From Mantis religiosa (taxonomy: Eukaryota > Arthropoda > Insecta > Mantodea > Mantidae), in the NCBI GenBank assembly GCA_030765055.1, contig CM060950.1, positions 270,015,581 through 270,079,580 of the forward strand: a stretch of 64,000 nt of DNA. Direction: 5' to 3'. The notes under the pieces are model-generated. The model searched no databases and was not told where the DNA came from. It was given only the letters and a program-made list of their open reading frames with translations. Positions within the stretch are counted from its first letter, which is position 1. Each line of letters begins with the position of its first letter. Below are positions 53,245 to 63,581 of this stretch, piece after piece. The position numbers and the translations under genes were made by a program.

Positions 53245-54196
53245 ATGAACAAAACTGTCCTTATGCGCAAAATTCATATCATGGATGTCACAGGTCGCTC
53301 TGTTCACATTAAGTCATTTTCCATAGATTCCGGTTATGCAAAAACTGTACATTTACGCAAAATCCTCATTTCACTCGAAGTTTCTAAAACAACGCTTGTT
53401 TTGGCGTAAAAAGTTCGTATTTTGCTATCTTCGCGTGAAAAGCTGATTTTCGCTTTTTATGCTGTTTTCACGCTAAAACTTCTTTTCCGCGAACAATTTA
53501 CTTTGAGAATGAACATGGCATGTTAAGATAAATTTTAGCTCGCCTTTTACTTCGTCCGCCTTTTGACGATAGAGGCTAGTGGTGAAGATACGGTATCGTT
53601 TTAAACCAATGTTCACTTTCTCACTTCACAATGTCATTTCCGTCTCATTTAACCTCGGCAATCTTCTTTTGACCATGACGAATGCATTTCTTGTAAAATG
53701 CATGTTTAATGAACAAAACAGTCTTAATACGCAAAGTTCATATCAGGGATGTCACAGGTCGCTGTCTTCACATTGACTCATTTTCCATAGATACCGGTTA
53801 TGCAAAGAATGTGCTTTTACGCAAAATCCTCATTCCACTCGAAATTTCTAAAACAAAGCTTGTTTTATGTAAAAATCGATATTTTTGCCTAAAAAGTTCG
53901 TTTTTTTGCTATCTTCGCGTAAAAAGCAGATTTTCGCTTTTCATGCTGACTTCACTTTAAAACTTCTTTTCTGCGAGCAATTTACTTTGAGAATTAATAT
54001 CGCATGTTAAGATATATTTCAGCTCGCCTTTTAGTTCGTCCGCCTTCCTTTTGACGATAGAGGCTAGTTTTGAAGATACGCTATCGTTTTAAACCAAAGT
54101 TCATTTTTTCACTTCACAATGTCATTTTCGTCGCGTTTAACCTCGGCAATCTTCTTTTGACCATGACGAATGCATTTCTTGTAAAATGCATGTTTA

Positions 54197-54682
54197 ATGA
54201 ACAAAACAGTCTTTATACGCAAAATTCATATCAGGGATGTCACAGGTCGCTGTTTTCACATTTACTCATTTTCCATAGATACCGGTTATGCAAAGAATGT
54301 GCTTTCACGCAAAATCCTCATTCCACTCGAAGTTTCTAAAATAACGCTTGTTTTGGCGTTTTTTTTGTGCCTTTACGCAAAATCCTCATTCCACTCGAAG
54401 TTTCTAAAACAAAGCTTGTTTTAAGTAAAAATCGATATTTTGGCCTAAAAAGTTCGTGTTTTGCTATCTTCGCGTAAAAAGCAGATTTTCGCTTTTTATG
54501 CTGTCTCCACGCTAAAACTTCATACTTATTGTGCAGTATTATTTTTGCTTAAAATTGTCATTCAGAAAGATGTTTTAAACCAAAGTTCATTTATTCACTT
54601 CACAATGTCATTTTCGTCTGGTTTAACCTCGGCAATCTTCCTTTGACCATAAAGGCTATATTTGTGGTAAAAGATAATTTTA
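54197..54682 (+). repeat. 486-bp monomer with internal duplication, T8 subtype
   Basis: T8 linker followed by tgcctttacgc. The first copy has aataacgcttg, a private variant. The unit at 58682 is its counterpart at an offset of 4485. Confidence 0.9.
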
Positions 54683-57600
54683 ATGAACAAAACTGTCCTT
54701 ATGCGCAAAATTCATATCATGGATGTCACAGGTCGCTCTGTTCACATTAAAAGTCATTTTCCATAGATTCCGGTTATGCAAAAAATGTACATTTACGGAA
54801 GATCCTCATTCCACTCGAAGTTTCTAAAACAAAGCTTGTTTTGGCGTAAAAAGTTTGTATTTTGCTATCTTCGCGTGAAAAGCTTATTTTCGCTTTTTAT
54901 GCTGTTTTCACGCTAAAACTTGTTTTCCGCGAACAATTTACTTTGAGAATGAACATGGCATGTTAAGATAAATTTTAGCTCGCCTTTTAGTTCGTCCGTC
55001 TTTTGACGATAGAGGCTAGTGGTGAAGATACGCTATCGTTTTAAACCAACGTTCACTTGTTCACTTCACAATGTCGTTTCCGTCTCGTTTAACCTCGGCA
55101 ATCTTCTTTTGACCATGACGAATGCATTTCTTGTAAAATGCATGTTTAATGAACAAAACAGTCTTTATACGCAAAATTCATATCAGGGATGTCACAGGTC
55201 GCTGTTTTCACATTTACTCATTTTCCATAGATACCGGTTATGCAAAGAATGTGCTTTCACGCAAAATCCATATTCCACTCGAAGTTTCTAAAACAACGCT
55301 TGTTTTGCCGTAAAAAGTTCGTATTTTGCTATCTTCGCGTGAAAAGCTGATTTTCGCTTCTTATGCTGTTTTCATGCTAAAACTTGTTTTCCGCGAACAA
55401 TTTACTTTGAGAGAGAACATGGAATGTTAAGATAAATTTTAGCTCGCCTTTTAGTTCGTCCGCCTTTTGACGATAGAGGCTAGTGGTGAAGATACGCTAT
55501 CGTTTTAAACCAACGTTCACTTGTTCACTTCACAATGTCGTTTCCGTCTCGTTTAACCTCGGCAATCTTCTTTTGACCATGACGAATGCATTTCTTGTAA
55601 AATGCATGTTTAATGAACAAAACAGTCTTTATACGCAAAATTCATATCAGGGATGTCACAGGTCGCTGTTTTCACATTGACACATTTTCCATAGATACCG
55701 GTTATGCAAAGAATGTGCTTTTAGGCAAAATCCTCATTCCACTCGAAGTTTCTAAAACAAAGCTTGTTTTGAGTAAAAATCGATATTTTGGCCTAAAAAG
55801 TTCGTGTTTTGCCATCTTCGCGTACAAAGCAGATTTTCGCTTTTTATGCTGTCTCCACGCTAAAACTTCATACTTATTGTGCAGTATTATTTTTGCTTAA
55901 AATTGTCATTCAGAAAGATGTTTTAAACCAAAGTTCATTTTTTCACTTCACAATGTCGTTTCCGTCTCGTTTAACCTCGGCAATCTTCTTTTGACCATGA
56001 CGAATGCATTTCTTGTAAAATGCATGTTTAATGAACAAAACAGTCTTTATACGCAAAATTCATATCAGGGATGTCACAGGTCGCTGTTTTCACATTTACT
56101 CATTTTCCATAGATACCGGTTATGCAAAGAATGTGCTTTTACGGAAAATCCTCATTCCACTCGAAGCTTCTAAAACAAAGCTTGTTTTGAGTAAAAATCG
56201 ATATTTTGGCCTAAAAAGTTCGTGTTTTGCTATCTTCGCGTAAAAAGCAGATTTTCGCTTTTTATGCTGTCTCCACGCTAAAACTTCATACTTATTGTGC
56301 AGTATTATTTTTGCTTAAAATTGTCATTCAGAAAGATGTTTTAAACCAAATTTCATTTTTTCACTTCACAATGTCATTTTCGTCTGGTTTAACCTCGGTA
56401 ATCTTCCTTTGACCATAAAGGCTATATTTGTGGTAAAAGATAAGTTTAATGAACAAAACTGTCCTTATGCGCAAAATTCATATCATGGATGTCACAGGTC
56501 GCTCTGTTCACATTAAAAGTCATTTTCCATAGATTCCGGTTATGCAAAAAATGTACATTTACGCAAAATCCTCATTTCACTCGAAGTTTCTAAAACAAAG
56601 CTTGTTTTGGCGTAAAAAGTTCGTATTTTGCTATCTTCGCGTGAAAAGCTGATTTTCGCTTTTTATGCTGTTTTCACGCTAAAACTTCTTTTCCGCGAAC
56701 AATTTACTTTGAGAATGAACATGGCATGTTAAGATAAATTTTAGCTCGCCTTTTACTTCGTCCGCCTTTTGACGATAGAGGCTGGTGGTGAAGATATGGT
56801 ATCGTTTTAAACCAAAGTTCACTTTCTCACTTCACAATGTCATTTCCGTCTCGTTTAACCTCGGCAATCTTCTTTTGACCATGACGAATGCATTTCTTGT
56901 AAAATGCATGTTTAATGAACAAAACAGTCTTTATACGCAAAATTCATATCAGGGATGTCACAGGTCGCTGTTTTCACATTTACTCATTTTCCATAGATAC
57001 CGGTTATGCAAAGAATGTGCTTTTACGCAAAATCCTCATTCCACTCGAAGTTTCTAAAACAAAGCTTGTTTTGAGTAAAAATCGATATTTTGGCCTAAAA
57101 AGTTCGTGTTTTGCTATCTTCGCGTAAAAAGCAGATTTTCGCTTTTTATGCTGTCTCCACGCTAAAACTTCATACTTATTGTGCAGTATTATTTTTGCTT
57201 AAAATTGTCATTCAGAAAGATGTTTTAAACCAAAGTTCATTTTTTCACTTCACAATGTCATTTTCGTCTGGTTTAACCTCGGTAATCTTCCTTTGACCAT
57301 AAAGGCTATATTTGTGGAAAAAGATAAGTTTAATGAACAAAACTGTCCTTATGCGCAAAATTCATATCATGGATGTCACAGGTCGCTCTGTTCACATTAA
57401 AAGTCATTTTCCATAGATTCCTGTTATGCAAAAAATGTACATTTACGCAAAATCCTCATTTCACTCGAAGTTTCTAAAACAAAGCTTGTTTTGGCGTAAA
57501 AAGTTCGTGCTATCTTCGCGTGAAAAGCTTATTTTCGCTTTTTATGCTGTTTTCACGCTAAAACTTGTTTTCCGCGAACAATTTACTTTGAGAATGAACA

Positions 57601-58681
57601 TGGCATGTTAAGATAAATTTTAGCTTGCCTTTTAGTTCGTCCGCCTTTTGACGATAGAGGCTAGTGGTGAAGATACGCTATCGTTTTAAACCAACGTTCA
57701 CCTTTTCACTTCACAATGTCGTTTCCGTCTCGTTTAACCTTGGCAATCTTCTTTTGACCATGACGAATGCATTTCTTGTAAAATGCATGTTTAATGAACA
57801 AAACAGTCTTTATACGCAAAATTCATATCAGGGATGTCACAGGTCGCTGTTTTCACATTGACTCATTTTCCATAGATACCGTTTATGCAAAGAATGTCCT
57901 TTTACGCAAAATCCTCATTCCACTCGAAGTTTCTAAAACAAAGCTTGTTTTGAGTAAAAATCGATATTTTGGCCTAAAAAGTTCGTGTTTTGCTATCTTC
58001 GCGTAAAAAGCAGATTTTCGCTTTTTATGCTGTCTCCACGCTAAAACTTCATACTTATTGTGCAGTATTATTTTTGCTTAAAATTGTCATTCAGAAAGAT
58101 GTTTTAAACCAAAGTTCATTTTTTCACTTCACAATGTCATTTTCGTCTGGTTTAACCTCGGCAATCTTCCTTTGACCATAAAGGCTATATTTGTGGTAAA
58201 AGATAATTTTAATGAACAAAACTGTCCTTATGCGCAAAATTCATATCATGGATGTCACAGGTCGCTCTGTTCACATTAAAAGTCATTTTCCATAGATTCC
58301 GGTTATGCAAAAAATGTACATTTACGGAAAATCCTCATTCCACTCGAAGTTTCTAAAACAAAGCTTGTTTTGGCGTAAAAAGTTCGTATTTTGCTATCTT
58401 CGGGTGAAAAGCTTATTTTCGCTTTTTATGCTGTTTTCACGCTAAAACTTGTTTTCCGCGAACAATTTACTTTGAGAATGAACATGGCATGTTAAGATAA
58501 ATTTTAGCTCGCCTTTTACTTCGTCCGCCTTCCTTTTGACGATAGAGGCTAGTTTTGAAGATACGCTATCGTTTTAAACCAAAGTTCATTTTTTCACTTC
58601 ACAATGTCATTTTCGTCGCGTTTAACCTCGGCAATCTTCTTTTGACCATGACGAATGCATTTCTTGTAAAATGCATGTTTA

Positions 58682-59167
58682 ATGAACAAAACAGTCTTTA
58701 TACGCAAAATTCATATCAGGGATGTCACAGGTCGCTGTTTTCACATTTACTCATTTTCCATAGATACCGGTTATGCAAAGAATGTGCTTTCACGCAAAAT
58801 CCTCATTCCACTCGAAGTTTCTAAAACAACGCTTGTTTTGGCGTTTTTTTTGTGCCTTTACGCAAAATCCTCATTCCACTCGAAGTTTCTAAAACAAAGC
58901 TTGTTTTAAGTAAAAATCGATATTTTGGCCTAAAAAGTTCGTGTTTTGCTATCTTCGCGTAAAAAGCAGATTTTCGCTTTTTATGCTGTCTCCACGCTAA
59001 AACTTCATACTTATTGTGCAGTATTATTTTTGCTTAAAATTGTCATTCAGAAAGATGTTTTAAACCAAAGTTCATTTTTTCACTTCACAATGTCATTTTC
59101 GTCTGGTTTAACCTCGGCAATCTTCCTTTGACCATAAAGGCTATATTTGTGGTAAAAGATAATTTTA
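58682..59167 (+). repeat. 486-bp monomer with internal duplication, T8 subtype
   Basis: T8 linker and tgcctttacgc as at 48572 and 54197. Its left flank (long arm with ttcgtccgccttcc, then ttttgaagatacg) matches the 54.0 kb neighbourhood, while its right neighbour at 59168 matches 49058. The block around it is therefore mosaic. Confidence 0.9.
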
Positions 59168-59633
59168 ATGAACAAAACTGTCCTTATGCGCAAAATTCAT
59201 ATCATGGATGTCACAGGTCGCTCTGTTCACATTAAAAGTCATTTTCCATCGATTCCGGTTATGCAAAGAATGTGCTTTCACGCAAAATCCATATTCCACT
59301 CAAAGTTTCTAAAACAACGCTTGTTTTGGCGTAAAAAGTTCGTATTTTGCTATCTTCGCGTGAAAAGCTGATTTTCGCTTCTTATGCTGTTTTCATGCTA
59401 AAACTTGTTTTCCGCGAACAATTTACTTTGAGAATGAACATGGCATGTTAAGATAAATTTTAGCTCGCCTTTTAGTTCGTCCGCCTTTTGACGATAGAGG
59501 CTAGTGGTGAAGATACGCTATCGTTTTAAACCAACGTTCACTTTTTCACTTCACAATGTCGTTTCCGTCTCGTTTAACCTCGGCAATCTTCTTTTGACCA
59601 TGACGAATGCATTTCTTGTAAAATGCATGTTTA

Positions 59634-60469
59634 ATGAACAAAACAGTCTTTATACGCAAAATTCATATCAGGGATGTCACAGGTCGCTGTTTTCACATTG
59701 ACACATTTTCCATAGATACCGGTTATGCAAAGAATGTGCTTTTAGGCAAAATCCTCATTCCACTCGAGGTTTCTAAAACAAAGCTTGTTTTAAGTAAAAA
59801 TCGATATTTTGGCCTAAAAAGTTCGTGTTTTGCCATCTTCGCGTACAAAGCAGATTTTCGCTTTTTATGCTGTCTCCACGCTAAAACTTCATACTTATTG
59901 TGCAGTATTATTTTTGCTTAAAATTGTCATTGAGAAAGATGTTTTAAACCAAAGTTCATTTTTTCACTTCACAATGTCGTTTCCGTCTCGTTTAACCTCG
60001 GCAATCTTCTTTTGACCATGACGAATGCATTTCTTGTAAAATGCATGTTTAATGAACAAAACAGTCTTTATACGCAAAATTCATATCAGGGATGTCACAG
60101 GTCGCTGTTTTCACATTGACACATTTTCCATAGATACCGGTTATGCAAAGAATGTGCTTTTAGGCAAAATCCTCATTCCACTCGAGGTTTCTAAAACAAA
60201 GCTTGTTTTAAGTAAAAATCGATATTTTGGCCTAAAAAGTTCGTGTTTTACCATCTTCGCGTACAAAGCAGATTTTCGCTTTTTATGCTGTCTCCACGCT
60301 AAAACTTCATACTTATTGTGCAGTATTATTTTTGCTTAAAATTGTCATTCAGAAAGATGTTTTAAACCAAAGTTCATTTTTTCACTTCACAATGTCGTTT
60401 CCGTCTCGTTTAACCTCGGCAATCTTCTTTTGACCATGACAAATGCATTTCTTGTAAAATGCATGTTTA
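59634..60469 (+). repeat. Pair of near-identical 418-bp monomers
   Basis: Monomers 59634 and 60052 share a private set of variants: gcttttaggcaaaatcc, ctcgaggtttc and cgcgtacaaagc. They differ mainly by gttttgcc against gttttacc and by attgagaaag against attcagaaag. A relative without the gagg change is at 55613. Confidence 0.92.
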
Positions 60470-61771
60470 ATGAACAAAACAGTCTTTATACGCAAAATTC
60501 ATATCAGGGATGTCACAGGTCGCTGTTTTCACATTTACTCATTTTCCATAGATACCGGTTATGCAAAGAATGTGCTTTTACGCAAAATCCTCATTCCACT
60601 CGAAGTTTCTAAAACAAAGCTTGTTTTGAGTAAAAATCGATATTTTGGCCTAAAAAGTTCGTGTTTTGCTATCTTCGCGTAAAAAGCAGATTTTCGCTTT
60701 TTATGCTGTCTCCACGCTAAAACTTCATACTTATTGTGCAGTATTATTTTTGCTTAAAATTGTCATTCAGAAAGATGTTTTAAACCAAAGTTCATTTTTT
60801 CACTTCACAATGTCATTTTCGTCTGGTTTAACCTCGGTAATCTTCCTTTGACCATAAAGGCTATATTTGTGGTAAAAGATAAGTTTAATGAACAAAACTG
60901 TCCTTATGCGCAAAATTCATATCATGGATGTCACAGGTCGCTCTGTTCACATTAAAAGTCATTTTCCATAGATTCCGGTTATGCAAAAAATGTACATTTA
61001 CGCAAAATCCTCATTTCACTCGAAGTTTCTAAAACAAAGCTTGTTTTGGCGTAAAAAGTTCGTATTTTGCTATCTTCGCGTGAAAAGCTGATTTTCGCTT
61101 TTTATGCTGTTTTCACGCTAAAACTTCTTTTCCGCGAACAATTTACTTTGAGAATGAACATGGCATGTTAAGATAAATTTTAGCTCGCCTTTTACTTCGT
61201 CCGCCTTTTGACGATAGAGGCTAGTGGTGAAGATATGGTATCGTTTTAAACCAAAGTTCACTTTCTCACTTCACAATGTCATTTCCGTCTCATTTAACCT
61301 CGGCAATCTTCTTTTGACCATGACGAATGCATTTCTTGTAAAATGCATGTTTAATGAACAAAACAGTCTTTATACGCAAAATTCATATCAGGGATGTCAC
61401 AGGTCGCTGTTTTCACATTGACACATTTTCCATAGATACCGGTTATGTAAAGAATGTGCTTTTAGGCAAAATCCTCATTCCACTCGAGGTTTCTAAAACA
61501 AAGCTTGTTTTAAGTAAAAATCGATATTTTGGCCTAAAAAGTTCGTGTTTTGCCATCTTCGCGTACAAAGCAGATTTTCGCTTTTTATGCTGTCTCCACG
61601 CTAAAACTTCATACTTATTGTGCAGTATTATTTTTGCTTAAAATTGTCATTCAGAAAGATGTTTTAAACCAAAGTTCATTTTTTCACTTCACAATGTCGT
61701 TTCCGTCTCGTTTAACCTCGGCAATCTTCTTTTGACCATGACGAATGCATTTCTTGTAAAATGCATGTTTA

Positions 61772-62189
61772 ATGAACAAAACAGTCTTTATACGCAAAAT
61801 TCATATCAGGGATGTCACAGGTCGCTGTTTTCACATTGACACATTTTCCATAGATACCGGTTATGCAAAGAATGTGCTTTTAGGCAAAATCCTCATTCCA
61901 CTCGAGGTTTCTAAAAGAAAGCTTGTTTTAAGTAAAAATCGATATTTTGGCCTAAAAAGTTCGTGTTTTGCCATCTTCGCGTACAAAGCAGATTTTCGCT
62001 TTTTATGCTGTCTCCACGCTAAAACTTCATACTTATTGTGCAGTATTATTTTTGCTTAAAATTGTCATTCAGAAAGATGTTTTAAACCAAAGTTCATTTT
62101 TTCACTTCACAATGTCGTTTCCGTCTCGTTTAACCTCGGCAATCTTCTTTTGACCATGACGAATGCATTTCTTGTAAAATGCATGTTTA
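61772..62189 (+). repeat. Representative 418-bp monomer (19-bp insert plus short right arm)
   Basis: This unit carries the 19-bp insert (aagtaaaaatcgatattttgg region, centred on atcgat) and the short right arm, in which cacgctaaaacttc is followed by atacttattgtgcag and a passage ending in cattcagaaagatg before ttttaaacc. The spacing to the next start (62190) is exactly 418. The short arm is found almost always together with the 19-bp insert, so the two modules behave as a linked haplotype. Confidence 0.95.
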
Positions 62190-62580
62190 ATGAACAAAAC
62201 AGTCTTTATACGCAAAATTCATATCAGGGATGTCACAGGTCGCTGTTTTCACATTGACACATTTTCCATAGATACCGGTTATGCAAAGAATGTGCTTTTA
62301 GGCAAAATCCTCATTCCACTCGAGGTTTCTAAAACAAAGCTTGTTTTAAGTAAAAATCGATATTTTGGCCTAAAAAGTTCGTGTTTTACCATCTTCGCGT
62401 ACAAAGCAGATTTTCGCTTTTTATGCTGTCTCCACGCTAAAACTTCATACTTATTGTGCAGTATTATTTTTGCTTAAAATTGTCATTCAGAAAGATGTTT
62501 TAAACCAAAGTTCATTTTTTCACTTCACAATGTCGTTTCCGTCTCGTTTAACCTCGGCAATCTTCTTTTGACCATGACGA

Positions 62581-62602
62581 ATGCATTTCTTGTAAAATGC
62601 AT
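62581..62602 (+). repeat. Perfect 8-bp-stem inverted repeat (example), present in most monomers
   Basis: Arms atgcattt and aaatgcat are separated by the six bases cttgta, and the pair lies two bases before the TTAA at the array end. The same inverted repeat stands just upstream of phase zero in most R-subtype monomers; M-subtype units carry instead ggctatatttgtggtaaaag and lack it. It also creates two NsiI-type atgcat sites per monomer. Confidence 0.9.
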
Positions 62603-62604
62603 GT

Positions 62605-62608
62605 TTAA
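62605..62608. other. TTAA at the satellite/non-satellite junction (candidate piggyBac target site)
   Basis: Sisters read aaatgcatgtttaatgaac; here the satellite is intact through gttTAA and the next base is the first of ccgcttcaccgatggcc, which is not found in the array. The breakpoint therefore falls exactly at the end of a TTAA. piggyBac-family transposases integrate at TTAA and duplicate it, and relics of such a transposase lie 0.6-1.3 kb downstream. The matching right-hand TTAA and inverted terminal repeat are not in the window, so the assignment is inferred. Confidence 0.6.
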
Positions 62609-63214
62609 CCGCTTCACCGATGGCCATTTAAACCCTTCAGGGGCCGGAAACGGATACCCAATAAACAGAACAAGACATTTAAATTGTTAAATGCTGTAAA
62701 AATTCATAATAAATACAGTTCCATATCTTCCGTATTTAAGTTATTTAAACGAAACAGAAACTGGTTTAAAACCCATTAAAGGCAGTATACATCTACAGTA
62801 ATAAAAAAGTGGAGACTAGAGTAATAAATCGTTCAAATTTCTTTTCTTTGTTTCACTGCAACAAAAGCCATTCTTTCTGCCTAACAAGCCTAATATTTGA
62901 ATCATTCTGATTTTGTGTGTATACGAGCCAATATATGAATAGCTATGCAAACGACTTCTCTGGTTCAAGTTTAGTTTATTTATGCTATACCAAGCGATAG
63001 TCATATGAGTATATGTTGGGTTACAGTGGAAAGAAAACTCTCTGTCAGCATCTGTTGTTACAGTGTTTCTCAACCAATGTTTCTGGTAGCCTTATGCACC
63101 TGTTTTCGCTCAGTATTTGTTATTTATACTCTCTCTGTGTTCAGGGTGATTTCTTATACCTATCTAGAGCTAAATGAATGGCACATTTTAAATTGTTAAA
63201 TTTCAATGTTAACC
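62609..63214 (+). other. Non-satellite, non-coding sequence right of the array
   Basis: No satellite landmark occurs here and no protein family is recognisable on either strand. An 85-codon frame on the minus strand (62816-63073) is not convincing. The first bases contain aacccttcaggggcc, a short hairpin-prone stretch. The AT-rich string acatttaaattgttaaat (near 62676) returns almost unchanged near 63183. If the TTAA reading is right, this is the left terminal and 5' untranslated part of a piggyBac-type element. Confidence 0.6.
63061..63075 (+). repeat. hAT-like terminal motif (tentative)
   Basis: The 15 bases cagtgtttctcaacc closely resemble the terminal inverted repeats of many hAT-superfamily elements. 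The preceding 8 bases are tgttgtta. I found no reverse-complement partner to the right within the window, so it may be a chance match or one end of a fragment. Confidence 0.25.
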
Positions 63215-63574
63215 ATGGCTTATCCTCGTAATGTAGCAAATAAATTGCGTAGATGCATACAGGCTTCTGATATTACTGTAGAAAATCTGGAATATTTGTT
63301 GTGCGATTATGAAGATGCTTAGGAAATAGGTAGCAGTTACGTGTACTGGTCTACAGATGGCATGTTAGCTACGCCTTTGTTTGGGGGAAGTGGCGGGTCA
63401 AATATGAGCGATGTGGATCAGCTATTACTAGCTATCCCTCTTTACGAAAAACAGATAATTGTTAAAAAAAAAAGTATTTTTATGCCACTGGATGTAACAA
63501 TGCACAATTGTTTAGTAATTTTCAGAGCAGTAAATTTCTGCAAGACATTCACCTACCTGTACTTGCACATATAA
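63215..63574 (+). pseudogene. piggyBac-type transposase, N-terminal fragment with in-frame stop
   Basis: A frame opens at an ATG in a good initiation context (aaccatgg), reads 35 residues (MAYPRNVANKLRRC...), meets a TAG at 63320-63322, and continues in the same frame to TAA at 63572-63574. After the stop it contains YVYWSTDGMLATPLFG, then MSDVDQLLLAIPLYEKQ. Comparable spacing is known at the start of the piggyBac DDE domain (a YWST-type motif, TP-F, MSR-RF, then a leucine-rich LHF-DN segment). The MSR-RF arginines and the HF-DN residues are replaced here. Only about 40 residues precede YWSTD, fewer than in complete family members, and the residues after 63470 are not recognisable. The frame lacks any catalytic aspartate context, so this is a decayed, internally deleted copy. 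The functional enzyme excises and inserts DNA at TTAA. Confidence 0.6.
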
Positions 63575-63581
63575 ATAGCTC

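Larger units (their letters stand above)
1..62608 (+). repeat. Satellite DNA array, 136 head-to-tail monomers of about 418, 464 and 484 bp
   Basis: The same unit recurs without interruption in one orientation. Each monomer shows a fixed order of landmarks: atgaacaaaac, cgcaaaattcatatc, gatgtcacaggtcgct, a variable ccatagataccggttatgc, cctcattccactcgaa, aaagcttgtttt, then taaaaagttcg, gctatcttcgcg, cacgctaaaactt, one of two alternative right arms, ttttaaacc, cacttcacaatgtc, gtttaacctcgg, and finally aaatgcatgttta. Phase-zero starts run from 45 to 62190, and the array is already mid-monomer at position 1, so its left end lies outside the window. Successive starts differ almost always by 416-419, 461-470 or 483-489 bp; exceptions are one 401, one 479 and two 714. 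Long satellite arrays of this kind usually mark centromeric, pericentromeric or other heterochromatin; which one cannot be told here. I do not recognise the family by name. Confidence 0.98.
41594..62608 (+). repeat. Array segment 4: monomer starts to the right-hand boundary
   Basis: Monomer starts: 41594, 42082, 42500, 42987, 43404, 43870, 44358, 44844, 45263, 45729, 46216, 46701, 47188, 47606, 48089, 48572, 49058, 49524, 50011, 50500, 50918, 51384, 51872, 52357, 52844, 53245, 53709, 54197, 54683, 55149, 55613, 56031, 56449, 56915, 57333, 57794, 58212, 58682, 59168, 59634, 60052, 60470, 60888, 61354, 61772, 62190. Offsets seen here include 2276 (41594-42.4 kb against 43870-44.7 kb), 5655-5656 (45.7-46.9 kb against 51.4-52.5 kb), 4485, 4439, 4021 and 10110. 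All five copies of the 67-bp internal duplication lie in this segment. The monomer at 50011 belongs to a subtype (ggtggctcttttcac) otherwise found only to the left of 17.5 kb. Confidence 0.93.
61354..62608 (+). repeat. Terminal run of three near-identical 418-bp monomers
   Basis: Starts at 61354, 61772 and 62190; the array ends exactly 418 bp after the last start. They carry the same variant set as the 59634 pair (ttaggcaaaa, ctcgaggtt, cgtacaaagc) and differ at only a few bases, for example ggttatgtaaag near 61442, ctaaaagaaagc near 61912 and gttttacc near 62386. This is a recent local amplification lying against the array boundary. Confidence 0.93.

Noticed and set aside
1..62608. Dozens of 60-95 codon open frames in the array, for example the recurring frame beginning MNKTVFIRKIHIRDVTG
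   Set aside because: They recur with the monomer, overlap each other in different frames, often need TTG or GTG as start, and are broken by the 19-bp indel and by monomer lengths not divisible by three (418, 464). There is no signal of a protein family. Similar peptides reflect DNA identity, not coding selection.
1..62608. CRISPR array
   Set aside because: Units are hundreds of bases long with no short repeat/unique spacer alternation and no cas genes; the sequence between landmarks is also repeated.
1..62608. CENP-B-type box in the monomer
   Set aside because: I looked for the ttcg....a..cggg pattern on both strands and found only partial chance matches; a centromere role remains possible but is unsupported by this motif.
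1..62608. Tandem gene family or ribosomal/histone cluster
   Set aside because: No conserved protein, rRNA or tRNA-like sequence occurs in the monomer, and spacing is set by modules unrelated to coding length.
62816..63073. 85-codon minus-strand frame
   Set aside because: No recognisable family, no supporting context, and it overlaps sequence that reads better as a transposon's non-coding end.
63005..63199. 64-codon plus-strand frame starting at an ATG
   Set aside because: Hydrophobic and cysteine-rich composition typical of AT-rich non-coding sequence; no motif, and it lies upstream of the better-supported transposase fragment.
62676..63201. AT-rich 18-19 bp string (aaattgttaaat core) occurring twice as a possible long terminal or subterminal repeat
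   Set aside because: Too short and too AT-rich to distinguish from chance; flanking bases do not match.
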